NCBI GenBank assembly: GCA_002429325.1
Contig: DIZH01000025.1
Location: forward strand, 1 to 16,259
DNA length: 16,259 bases
Direction of reading: 5' to 3'
From: Patescibacteria group bacterium UBA6033
GTDB lineage: Bacteria; Patescibacteriota; Minisyncoccia; Phycocordibacterales; Phycocordibacteraceae
The translations under genes were made by a program, and so were the position numbers. Below the pieces are notes generated by a model. That model ran no database searches. It was not told where the DNA came from and saw only the letters and a program-made list of their open reading frames with translations. This document shows positions 1-6,247 of this stretch, one piece after another; the first letter of the stretch is position 1, and each line of letters begins with the position of its first letter.

Positions 1-1
1 T

Positions 2-91
2 CGGCAACTCGTGTCGATCCTCGCTCGCTCGGAAGACGTGCTAGCGTTCATTCGTGCGAACTTGGCATTTGTTGCCGAAAAGGCCCGCTAA
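2..91 (+). CDS. C-terminal fragment of an unidentified protein
   Basis: Frame 2 is open from the left edge and ends in TAA at 89-91. The 29 residues visible read RQLVSILARSEDVLAFIRAN then LAFVAEKAR, a plausible amphipathic helical C-terminus. The stop codon lies in the loop of the terminator that follows, which supports this frame as the real one. Frame 3 is closed early, while frame 1 stays open but runs on into engB out of frame. The family cannot be recognised from so short a piece. Confidence 0.5.
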   Translation, partial: RQLVSILARSEDVLAFIRANLAFVAEKAR

Positions 92-103
92 CGGGCCTTT
101 TTC
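78..103 (+). terminator. Rho-independent terminator of the upstream gene
   Basis: The arms GGCCCG (82-87) and CGGGCC (92-97) enclose a 4-base loop CTAA. They are preceded by AAAA and followed by TTTTTC. The upstream stop codon TAA (89-91) sits in the loop. Confidence 0.85.
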
Positions 104-131
104 TTTGGCTCGCAAAAATCCATAACTCCTG

Positions 132-137
132 TAGTGT
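132..137 (+). promoter_or_regulatory. -10 box of engB, near-leaderless
   Basis: TAGTGT ends six bases before the engB ATG, and no Shine-Dalgarno sequence is present. The same spacing recurs before several other genes here, so transcription probably starts at or next to the start codon. No clear -35 box is seen. Confidence 0.45.
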
Positions 138-143
138 TTTAGT

Positions 144-722
144 ATGCAAGTCACTTCAGCAGAATTTACTAAGGGAATTGTCGGAACCGACATTATTCTC
201 ACTGATGGCGTGCCCGAAATAGCTTTTGTCGGGCGTTCGAACGTCGGCAAATCGAGTCTCATCAATTCGCTCGTCAACCGGAACAACCTCGTGAAAGTCG
301 GTAAGAAGCCGGGCAAGACGACCGAGATAAATTTCTTCACGATAAATCGCGGGAAATTCTATTTCGTGGACTTGCCGGGCTATGGCTACGCCGAAGCATC
401 ACCGAAGCAGAAGGAGAGTATTGAGAAGCTCATTCTCTGGTACTTGATGTACTCAAATGCATCGCTCCGAAAAGTGGTGCTTATTCTCGATGTGAAAGCG
501 GGACTCACTGCATTTGATGAAGAGATGGTCCGTGTGCTGCGCGAGAAGGGTCATCCGTATATCATCGTTGCCAACAAAGTCGACAAGCTGAATCAGAAAG
601 AGCTTTCCGCGCAACTCCGCGCTATCAAAGAGGCTGCACACGAGGCGACCGTCGTGCCGTATTCGGCAGTGACGACAAAAGGCGCGAGAGAACTCCTACA
701 GAAGATTTTCGACGAAGCGTAA
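144..722 (+). CDS. engB: Ribosome biogenesis GTPase EngB (YsxC/YihA)
   Basis: A cytoplasmic TRAFAC-class GTPase needed for late 50S subunit assembly. The 192 residues fit the family length of about 195-210. The G motifs appear in order: G1 GRSNVGKSS (30-38), the G2 region KPGKTTEINFF (55-65), G3 DLPGYG (76-81), G4 NKVD (144-147) and G5 PYSA (172-175). The start ATG follows a -10-like box by six bases and no SD is seen. The next gene, prmC, begins one base after the stop, so the two are probably co-transcribed and translationally coupled. Identification rests on the complete motif set. Confidence 0.96.
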   Translation: MQVTSAEFTKGIVGTDIILTDGVPEIAFVGRSNVGKSSLINSLVNRNNLVKVGKKPGKTTEINFFTINRGKFYFVDLPGYGYAEASPKQKESIEKLILWYLMYSNASLRKVVLILDVKAGLTAFDEEMVRVLREKGHPYIIVANKVDKLNQKELSAQLRAIKEAAHEATVVPYSAVTTKGARELLQKIFDEA

Positions 723-723
723 C

Positions 724-1467
724 ATGTATCTCTCAGACGACGCGGCGAAGCAGAAGGTGCTCATGGAGAAATATGACGGTGTGGAGAGCGATGCGTATCG
801 CGCCGACTGCGCACGCATCGATGCGCATGAACCGTGGGAATATATTCTCGGCTATGCTGACTTTCTCGATTGCCACATCGACCTTTCCTATACGCCGATG
901 GTGCCGCGCGATGAGACCGCGTTCTGGGTGAAGCGTGTGATAGAAGAATGGAAAGATAAAGGACCGCTTACTGCGCTCGACGCGTATGCGGGCTCAGGCA
1001 ATATCGGCGTCGCACTTATGAAGCACTTGTCCGCTGCAAACGTCACATTCAACGAGATAGACGCAAACCTCATGCCGCAGATTGCGCGCTCGATTGAACT
1101 GAATGGTCTCGAAGCTAGTCGTGCGATTCTCATCGCTGGCGACAGTCTGGAGAAAATTACGGGTACGTTCGATGTTATCTGCGCGAATCCTCCGTATGTC
1201 GACCCGGCTGGGGAAGCGAACATGGATCCGGAAATGCACTATGAACCCCACATTGCATTCTTCGGTTCCGCTGACGGATTCGGCCACCATCGCGAACTGA
1301 TACGAGAAGGGAAGAAATATCTCACGCCGCGCGGGACGCTCTATGTCGAGTGCGATATGACTCAAGTGGAAGAATTGAAAAAAATACTTGCTGACACTGA
1401 TTGGCACTACGAATTTTGGAATGATCCGTACGGCAATGAGGGCGTCATGGTCCTCCGTGCAGAATAA
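724..1467 (+). CDS. prmC: Release factor glutamine N5-methyltransferase (PrmC/HemK family)
   Basis: It would methylate the glutamine of the GGQ motif in peptide-release factors RF1 and RF2, using S-adenosylmethionine. The 247 residues have a short N-terminal helical domain, then PRDET (61-65, matching the family PRxET), the SAM-binding glycine loop LDAYAGSGNIGVAL (85-98), an acidic FNEID strand end (109-113), and the catalytic NPPY (155-158). A later EPHIAFFGSADGFGHHREL segment matches the family's EPxxALFGGxDGL pattern. At 247 residues it is shorter than E. coli PrmC (about 277), mostly at the N-terminus. The start ATG lies one base after the engB stop, with no SD of its own visible. A related HemK-like paralog with another target is the main alternative. 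Confidence 0.88.
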   Translation: MYLSDDAAKQKVLMEKYDGVESDAYRADCARIDAHEPWEYILGYADFLDCHIDLSYTPMVPRDETAFWVKRVIEEWKDKGPLTALDAYAGSGNIGVALMKHLSAANVTFNEIDANLMPQIARSIELNGLEASRAILIAGDSLEKITGTFDVICANPPYVDPAGEANMDPEMHYEPHIAFFGSADGFGHHRELIREGKKYLTPRGTLYVECDMTQVEELKKILADTDWHYEFWNDPYGNEGVMVLRAE

Positions 1468-1499
1468 TCACTTGGAAGCGAAGCTTCCAAGTGATTATT
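1463..1499. terminator. Bidirectional terminator palindrome carrying both convergent stop codons
   Basis: Perfect 17-base arms (1463-1479 and 1483-1499) enclose a 3-base loop GAA. Each arm has an A/T-rich outer end, so the RNA of either strand ends in a U-containing tract. The prmC stop TAA (1465-1467) and the stop of the minus-strand pseudouridine synthase (1495-1497) occupy mirror positions in the stem. Confidence 0.8.
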
Positions 1500-2220
1500 T
1501 CATCCCGATCTGAGTGAGGAAGGTTTTGAGTTCGTCGCCGGCGATAGGGCGCCACGCGCCGGGTTTGAGATTTTCAAGTCGGATATTGAGGATGCGTACG
1601 CGTTCGAGATCGACGACTTGGTTGTGGAGCGCAGCGACCATGCGGCGTATCTGATGCTTCTTTCCTTCAGTGAGGGTGACATTAAAACTTCTCGGACCGG
1701 TTTTCCGCACTTTGCAGGGCGCAGTAAGGTATCCCTCGATGTCGACGCCCGCTTCCATCGCTTTTTTAAATCCTTCGCGTAGATTCTCAGTCACGCGCAC
1801 TTGATATTCTTTGTCGTGGTCATAATCGGGATTGAGGAGTCGGTCGGTCACGCGGCCGTCGTTCGTGAGGATGATGAGGCCGCTTGAATCTTTATCGAGC
1901 CGTCCGACAGGGAACACTCCGTCCATCGGCACGCTCTGCCGGATATCTCTCTCGCCGACCTGAGGCGAATGCGTGATGATGCCGACGGGTTTGTTGTAGG
2001 CGTAGTACAGGTTGTTCTGAGCAGGAATGGTGCCGGCGAGCTCGACCTTGTCGGTCTCCGAGACTTTATCGCCAAGCACTGCAATGCGGCCGTTGATGAG
2101 CACTTTCTTCTTGGCGATTAGGTCGTCAGCAGCACGACGCGTCGCGACGCCCTGTTTGGCGAGGTATTTGTTGATGCGCATGGGGTATCCGTCTTTGGCT
2201 GGTGGCGGCATTTTTGACAT
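1495..2220 (-). CDS. rluF: 23S rRNA pseudouridine synthase, RsuA/RluB/RluF family (RluF-like)
   Basis: It isomerises a uridine in 23S rRNA to pseudouridine. From the start chosen here there are 241 residues: an S4 RNA-binding domain beginning MRINKYLAKQGVATRRAADD (14-33), then the catalytic motif GRLDKDSSGL (106-115) with D109 as the expected nucleophile. A later HQIRRM motif and an LERVRI segment are also family hallmarks. The NDGR, DHDKEYQV and PGAWRPIAGDEL stretches resemble RluF (U2604) more than RluB, but specificity is not certain. An in-frame ATG at 2233-2235 would add five residues. It lies inside the promoter, upstream of the predicted transcript start, so the ATG at 2218-2220 was chosen. 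It faces prmC convergently. Confidence 0.88.
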   Translation of the reverse strand: MSKMPPPAKDGYPMRINKYLAKQGVATRRAADDLIAKKKVLINGRIAVLGDKVSETDKVELAGTIPAQNNLYYAYNKPVGIITHSPQVGERDIRQSVPMDGVFPVGRLDKDSSGLIILTNDGRVTDRLLNPDYDHDKEYQVRVTENLREGFKKAMEAGVDIEGYLTAPCKVRKTGPRSFNVTLTEGKKHQIRRMVAALHNQVVDLERVRILNIRLENLKPGAWRPIAGDELKTFLTQIGMK

Positions 2221-2226
2221 ATTTTC

Positions 2227-2255
2227 ATTATACATTGTAGTGAGTAAAAGTCCAA
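2227..2255 (-). promoter_or_regulatory. Consensus promoter of the rluF-like gene
   Basis: On the minus strand TTGGAC (2255-2250) and a perfect TATAAT (2232-2227) are separated by exactly 17 bases. TATAAT ends six bases before the ATG at 2220, so the transcript should begin at or beside the start codon. Confidence 0.85.
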
Positions 2256-2284
2256 TTGAGCCTTTCCGGCAATTGTGTTACAAG
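2256..2284 (+). promoter_or_regulatory. Probable promoter of the orphan gene at 2334
   Basis: TTGAGC (2256-2261) and TACAAG (2279-2284) are 17 bases apart. The -35 box directly abuts the -35 box of the divergent rluF promoter. The -10 matches only four of six consensus bases. Confidence 0.45.
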
Positions 2285-2333
2285 GGTCCTAGACGATTTT
2301 GTCCCAACTGTTCCTCTTGAAAGGACCGCGACC

Positions 2334-2813
2334 ATGGCAAAGAAGAAACCTGCCGTTCAGCCTTCTGCGAACGTGCTCGATGGCCGAGTAATCGACCTAC
2401 TGCTTCCAGTTCTTGCCGAGCTGGGAATTTCCGTGGAACGGCCAAGGCCCGACACTCTCGCTGGCTTCATCAAGGGACTGCTTGGCGATGATGTTTTTCT
2501 GTGGTCCGAGATCTGGGGAGGAGACAACGAAATGCATCTGCAGCTCGCGGACCTCCATGGCATCTACGAGGATCAGGAGGAGAGAATCCGCGCTGAAGTT
2601 GAACGGCTGAACAACTTCCCGGAATGGGGCGCTGGCGACGAGCGCTGGCTCCGGGTCGCGCTAAGTGTTCCTAGACGATCCGGGGGAGGGCGCAATGTCA
2701 TGCTCATTGCCATAATAAGACCCCTTGGCGGTGGAGAACTTACTCCCGAGTTTTGCGAGCACATCATCACCGTGATCGTGACGTTCGTGAAAAAGGAGTG
2801 GCCACTGAGATAG
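2334..2813 (+). CDS. Hypothetical protein, 159 aa
   Basis: I do not recognise a family. The start at 2334 is preceded by GAAAGGA at SD distance; an upstream in-frame TTG at 2256 falls in the promoter and is not credible. After a basic N-terminus (MAKKKP) come a helical segment (VIDLLLPVLAELG), an acidic charged helix (YEDQEERIRAEVERL), and a mostly beta-like region around WLRVALSVP and NVMLIAIIRPL. No signal peptide or membrane span is seen, so it is probably cytoplasmic. It is a single-gene unit with its own promoter, a leader of about 45 bases and a strong terminator, unlike the near-leaderless housekeeping genes around it. Confidence 0.75.
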   Translation: MAKKKPAVQPSANVLDGRVIDLLLPVLAELGISVERPRPDTLAGFIKGLLGDDVFLWSEIWGGDNEMHLQLADLHGIYEDQEERIRAEVERLNNFPEWGAGDERWLRVALSVPRRSGGGRNVMLIAIIRPLGGGELTPEFCEHIITVIVTFVKKEWPLR

Positions 2814-2840
2814 CTCTGGCGGCTGCGCGTCGCAGATTCA

Positions 2841-2869
2841 GGACGGCCTCTCGGGGCCGTTTTCCTTTT
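2841..2869 (+). terminator. Rho-independent terminator after the 159-aa orphan gene
   Basis: The arms ACGGCC (2843-2848) and GGCCGT (2855-2860) have a 6-base loop and are followed by TTTCCTTTT. Confidence 0.85.
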
Positions 2870-2882
2870 AATGCCAATACGC

Positions 2883-2888
2883 TACGAT
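2883..2888 (+). promoter_or_regulatory. -10 box of the first Nudix gene
   Basis: TACGAT ends exactly six bases before the ATG at 2895, the same geometry as engB, rluF and the ABC-F gene. This favours 2895 over the ATG at 2871 as the true start. No good -35 is visible. Confidence 0.5.
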
Positions 2889-2894
2889 AGAAAT

Positions 2895-3413
2895 ATGGAA
2901 GCCGTCGAGACTATTCCCGAGTTTGGGGAGAAGAGAGAGAATGAGGAACGGCGCGATGGCGGGTGCGCCATTGTGTTCGATCCAGTCACACAGAAGTATG
3001 CGGTTGGGAGAGATACTGACGATGGATTCATAAGACTTTTTTCTGGCGGCGTAGAAGAGGGCGAAGACACAGCGCAGGCGATTCTTCGCGAAGTGACTGA
3101 AGAAAGCGGTCTCCACGACTTCGGACACGTCGAGAAAGTTGGTGAAGCGATGGCGCATTACCACAACAAGCTCAAGAATGTGAATCGTGTCGCGCATGCT
3201 ACCTGTCTCCTCATTGTTTTGGAAAGCGCTCACGTAGTGCCGACCCAACTTGAAGAACACGAGAAGTTTACCCTTGCATGGGTGGGTGCTGACGAGCTGT
3301 TTGAAAATTGGAAAGCACAGGGTCGAGGCGTCGATCACTGGGTCTACTTTCTCCGTAGAGCGGTTGCTCGGGCTAAAGAACTCGGCTACGACACGACAAG
3401 CGAGCTTAGTTAG
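2895..3413 (+). CDS. Nudix hydrolase (first of two)
   Basis: It hydrolyses a nucleoside diphosphate linked to another moiety; the substrate cannot be told from sequence. From this start it has 172 residues. The Nudix box fits GX5EX7REUXEEXGU exactly at 51-73 (GGVEEGE, then REVTEESGL), with the Mg-binding glutamates E69 and E70 present. The residues before the box read RLFSGG instead of the usual LPGG. An ATG at 2871 would add eight residues but precedes the -10 box. The gene lies between a terminator and the ABC-F gene. Its similarity to the second Nudix gene at 4983 is mostly confined to the box. Confidence 0.9.
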   Translation: MEAVETIPEFGEKRENEERRDGGCAIVFDPVTQKYAVGRDTDDGFIRLFSGGVEEGEDTAQAILREVTEESGLHDFGHVEKVGEAMAHYHNKLKNVNRVAHATCLLIVLESAHVVPTQLEEHEKFTLAWVGADELFENWKAQGRGVDHWVYFLRRAVARAKELGYDTTSELS

Positions 3414-3452
3414 AGTAAGCACAAAGCCAAGCTTCCTCCCAGCACTCGCTCA

Positions 3453-3479
3453 CACAAAATCATGAGGACATGTTTTGTG
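3453..3479 (+). other. Imperfect hairpin between the Nudix and ABC-F genes
   Basis: CACAAAA-T-CATG pairs with CATG-TTTTGTG around the loop AGGA, leaving one bulged T. The stem is A/T rich and lacks a T run right after it, so it is a weak terminator candidate at best. Its right end overlaps a possible -35 TTGTGA (3475-3480) of the next gene. Confidence 0.4.
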
Positions 3480-3502
3480 ATTCGCTCGTTTGGTAGTAGG
3501 GT
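3475..3502 (+). promoter_or_regulatory. Probable promoter of the ABC-F gene
   Basis: TTGTGA (3475-3480), a 16-base spacer and TAGGGT (3497-3502); the -10 ends six bases before the ATG at 3509. There is no SD. Confidence 0.45.
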
Positions 3503-3508
3503 AAGAAT

Positions 3509-4972
3509 ATGGCACGAGAAGAGAGCGTCATACGCTTCGAAAAGGTTTCGTTTGAATACGGGCACAATAAGCCGATCCTCGAGGAGGTCGATTTCGGGCT
3601 GCGCCGCGGCATGAAGATGGCCGTGATGGGTCAGAACGGCGCCGGAAAATCGACCCTCTTCGCGCTCATGACGGGCGAGCTCAAACCGGAGTCAGGCGAT
3701 ATCAATATCTCGCATGGCATGAAGGTCGCGATAGCGTCGCAGGTCATCTCCCGCGACAAGATCGAGCTTACGGTCCGGGAATTCTTCCAAAGCTATTTCA
3801 GTGAACCTATTTATAATATCGACCCCCGTATCGACGACGTACTCGAAGTGGTGAACCTCAAGCACCACGATAAATTGCACGACCGCATTGTGAAGAGTTT
3901 CTCCGGCGGCCAACAGGCACGGCTGCTCCTCGCATCAGCGCTCATTCAGGACCCCGACCTGCTTCTCCTCGATGAGCCGACGAATAATCTCGACAAGGCA
4001 GGCATCGAGCACCTCACGAAATTCCTCGTGGAGTACGACAAGACCTGTGTCGTCATCTCGCACGATGCGGAATTCCTCAATGCATTCACGACCGGTGTGC
4101 TCTACCTCGACGTCTTCACGCGCAAAGTCGAACAGTACCCGGGAAATTATCACGATGTGCAGCGCGATATCCTCACGCGTATCGATAAAGAGAATCGCAA
4201 GAACGCACAGCTCGAGAAAAAAATCCAAGAGAACAAAGATAAAGCGAACTTCTTCGCGCAGAAGGGAGGCAAGATGCGCCTCGTCGCCAAGAAAATGCGC
4301 ACCGAAGTTGAAGAGATGGAGGAAGAGAAAGTGGATGTGCGCAAAGAAGATCGGACCATCCGTCCGTTTGTGATTCCTGCACAAGAGGAACTCAGTGGAG
4401 TCGCATTTTCTCTCACGTCCTATTCTGTACTGTCGCCGAAAGGGAAGCCGGTCGTGAAGAAATCGAATATCTCACTGAGGAAGAATAATCATTTGCTCTT
4501 GCGCGGGCCGAACGGCATCGGCAAAAGCACACTCCTCGAGGCAATCGCCAAAGGCGTAGCCGAAGGTGCGACTATTAGTGAAGGTGTAAAAGTTGGCTAC
4601 TACCGCCAAGATTTCTCCACGCTTGATTTCGAGCAGACGGTCTACGATGCGCTCATGCATGCCATGGGCCAGCCAGATGAAAAGCGCATGCGCACTGTTG
4701 CCGCAGGGTTCCTCATCGTGGGCGATACTATATATACGAAGATAGGCAGCTTGTCTGAAGGGCAGAAGGGACTGGTTGCATTCGCATCACTCGTGCTCGA
4801 GCGCCCTGGACTTCTTATTCTCGATGAGCCGACCAACCATATCAATTTCCGCCATCTTCCTGAGATAGCAAAAGCGCTTGATGCGTATCAGGGCGCGATG
4901 ATACTCGTTTCGCATGTGCCGGAATTCGTCGAAAAAATCCGCATGGACGATATTCTCGATTTGGAGAAGTAA
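3509..4972 (+). CDS. ABC-F family ATPase (ribosome-associated, duplicated ATP-binding cassettes)
   Basis: Soluble ABC-F proteins have two cassettes and no membrane domain; known members bind the ribosomal E site and affect translation or antibiotic resistance. In 487 residues: Walker A GQNGAGKST (41-49), signature FSGGQ (131-135), Walker B LLLLDEPTNNLD (151-162), SHD (184-186); a charged linker (about 215-285) rich in K and E, the region that contacts P-site tRNA in the family; then Walker A GPNGIGKST (333-341), signature LSEGQ (415-419), Walker B LLILDEPTNHIN (435-446) and SHV (468-470). The second site is atypical: LSEGQ for LSGGQ, N for the usual D-loop Asp, and V after the switch His. It is shorter than EttA (about 555). 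The subfamily and any resistance role are unknown. Confidence 0.9.
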   Translation: MAREESVIRFEKVSFEYGHNKPILEEVDFGLRRGMKMAVMGQNGAGKSTLFALMTGELKPESGDINISHGMKVAIASQVISRDKIELTVREFFQSYFSEPIYNIDPRIDDVLEVVNLKHHDKLHDRIVKSFSGGQQARLLLASALIQDPDLLLLDEPTNNLDKAGIEHLTKFLVEYDKTCVVISHDAEFLNAFTTGVLYLDVFTRKVEQYPGNYHDVQRDILTRIDKENRKNAQLEKKIQENKDKANFFAQKGGKMRLVAKKMRTEVEEMEEEKVDVRKEDRTIRPFVIPAQEELSGVAFSLTSYSVLSPKGKPVVKKSNISLRKNNHLLLRGPNGIGKSTLLEAIAKGVAEGATISEGVKVGYYRQDFSTLDFEQTVYDALMHAMGQPDEKRMRTVAAGFLIVGDTIYTKIGSLSEGQKGLVAFASLVLERPGLLILDEPTNHINFRHLPEIAKALDAYQGAMILVSHVPEFVEKIRMDDILDLEK

Positions 4973-4978
4973 TATATA
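4970..4978 (+). promoter_or_regulatory. -10-like sequence before the second Nudix gene
   Basis: TAATAT/TATATA overlaps the ABC-F stop codon and lies 4-7 bases before the ATG at 4983. No SD is visible. The gene may be read from here or through from the ABC-F gene, since no terminator separates them. Confidence 0.35.
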
Positions 4979-4982
4979 GAGT

Positions 4983-5489
4983 ATGGAAATCATAAAAGTC
5001 ATACGAGACACGGATGTCGGAGAAAACATGCCCACTCCTACTCTCTATAGAGAGCGAGAAGCAGCTCGCGCCGTTGTTTTTAATAAAGAGAAGCAAGTAG
5101 CGATGCTCCACGCGAAGGTCTATAACTATCACAAACTGCCCGGAGGAGGAGTCGAGGAGGGAGAAGACATACATACGGCACTGGCCCGCGAGGTCTTGGA
5201 GGAAATAGGTTGCTCTATAGAGAATGTGCAAGAGCTTGGCGTCATTGAAGAATTTCGAAACAAGCAAGCACTGCATCAGATCTCGCATTGTTTCGTCGCT
5301 GACCTCCTCGGAGAAGTTGGCGCGACAAGTTTGGAAGAGGGAGAAATTGCCGAAGGTTTTGAAACGGTCTGGATGCCACTTGAAGAGGCAATTGCGGCGA
5401 TGGAGCAGGAGCTCAGTAATGACTACTACGACGCGAAGTTCATGACCCCGCGAGACCTCACGTTTTTGAAAAAAGCTCGGGGGAAGTAA
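4983..5489 (+). CDS. Nudix hydrolase (second of two)
   Basis: A 168-residue Nudix protein. The box fits the consensus at 55-77 (GGVEEGE, then REVLEEIGC), preceded by the usual LPGG (KLPGGG, 51-56) and with catalytic E73 and E74 present. The start ATG lies only 10 bases after the ABC-F stop. Substrate is unknown; the ARAVVFNKEKQVAMLHAK segment before the box is the standard first strand and loop of the fold. Likely cytoplasmic. The gene next downstream makes nucleotide-sugars, so a nucleotide-sugar or nucleotide clean-up role is possible, but that is only inferred from context. Confidence 0.9.
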   Translation: MEIIKVIRDTDVGENMPTPTLYREREAARAVVFNKEKQVAMLHAKVYNYHKLPGGGVEEGEDIHTALAREVLEEIGCSIENVQELGVIEEFRNKQALHQISHCFVADLLGEVGATSLEEGEIAEGFETVWMPLEEAIAAMEQELSNDYYDAKFMTPRDLTFLKKARGK

Positions 5490-5511
5490 CCCTTTTGGGT
5501 AATGGGAGTGT

Positions 5512-5517
5512 TATATA
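5512..5517 (+). promoter_or_regulatory. -10 box of the nucleotidylyltransferase gene
   Basis: TATATA lies seven bases before the ATG at 5525. There is no SD and no convincing -35. Confidence 0.4.
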
Positions 5518-5524
5518 GATTGTA

Positions 5525-6235
5525 ATGCAAGCCGTCATCCTTGCCGCCGGAGAAGGGAAACGAATGAGGCCGCTCACCCTTGAGCGGCCGAAGCCATTGG
5601 TACTTGTCGCTGGTCGCCCACTCCTCGAGCACATCATCGATGCACTCCCACCGGAGGTAGACGAGATTATTCTGATAGTCGGCTACAAAGCTGACATGCT
5701 GAAAGAGCATTTCGGCGACACCTATAAAGGTCGCATGATACGGTATATCCGCCAGTGGATGCCAGCGGGCACTGCGCACGCGCTCTCGATGGCTGAGCCG
5801 TTTCTCAGAAACGAGCGATTCATCCTTATGAACGCTGATGACCTACATGGGACGCCCGCGCTCAGAGAGGCACTTTCGCACCCACTCGCGATACTCGTCG
5901 CGCAGCATCCTGAGCCATCGAAATTTGGCGTTATTGGACTGAACGAAGACGTGACGCTAGCGAGCATTGTAGAAAAGCCTGAACACCCGGCAACGAATCT
6001 CATTTCTACTGGTGCAATGGTGCTCGACAAGCGTATCTTCGACTACGAAGTAGTGCGTCATGAGAGCGGCGAATATTTCATGACCTATCCGCTCAATCTG
6101 TTTGCCAAAGACCATGCGATTGCTGTCGTCACTCAAGATTTCTGGATACCGGTCGGATACCCTGAGGACATCGCTACTGCAGAAGCACGACTTATACAGT
6201 ACCCAGACTTCCGCCATACGATTGAGAATGTATGA
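5525..6235 (+). CDS. Sugar-1-phosphate nucleotidylyltransferase
   Basis: It would join an NTP and a sugar 1-phosphate to give a nucleotide-sugar and pyrophosphate. The 236 residues form a single GT-A-like nucleotidyltransferase domain: the NTP loop LAAGEGKRMRPLT (6-18), PKPL (22-25, with the expected phosphate-binding K23), GTAHAL (82-87), NADD (103-106, Mg-binding Asp), a VEKP motif and a late GYPEDIATA. There is no C-terminal left-handed beta-helix acetyltransferase domain, so it is not a full GlmU. GTAHAL resembles GlmU and archaeal UTP/dTTP enzymes, but the sugar and base cannot be assigned. It is followed after 12 bases by the transporter gene and probably co-transcribed. Confidence 0.88.
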   Translation: MQAVILAAGEGKRMRPLTLERPKPLVLVAGRPLLEHIIDALPPEVDEIILIVGYKADMLKEHFGDTYKGRMIRYIRQWMPAGTAHALSMAEPFLRNERFILMNADDLHGTPALREALSHPLAILVAQHPEPSKFGVIGLNEDVTLASIVEKPEHPATNLISTGAMVLDKRIFDYEVVRHESGEYFMTYPLNLFAKDHAIAVVTQDFWIPVGYPEDIATAEARLIQYPDFRHTIENV

Positions 6236-6247
6236 TAGGGAGAACCT

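Noticed and set aside
2287..2679. Direct repeat TCCTAGACGAT at 2287-2297 and 2669-2679
   Set aside because: An 11-base repeat is expected by chance several times in 16 kb.
2868..3422. Minus-strand ORF of 184 codons
   Set aside because: Antisense to the first Nudix gene, which has a complete Nudix box; no promoter or SD for the antisense frame.
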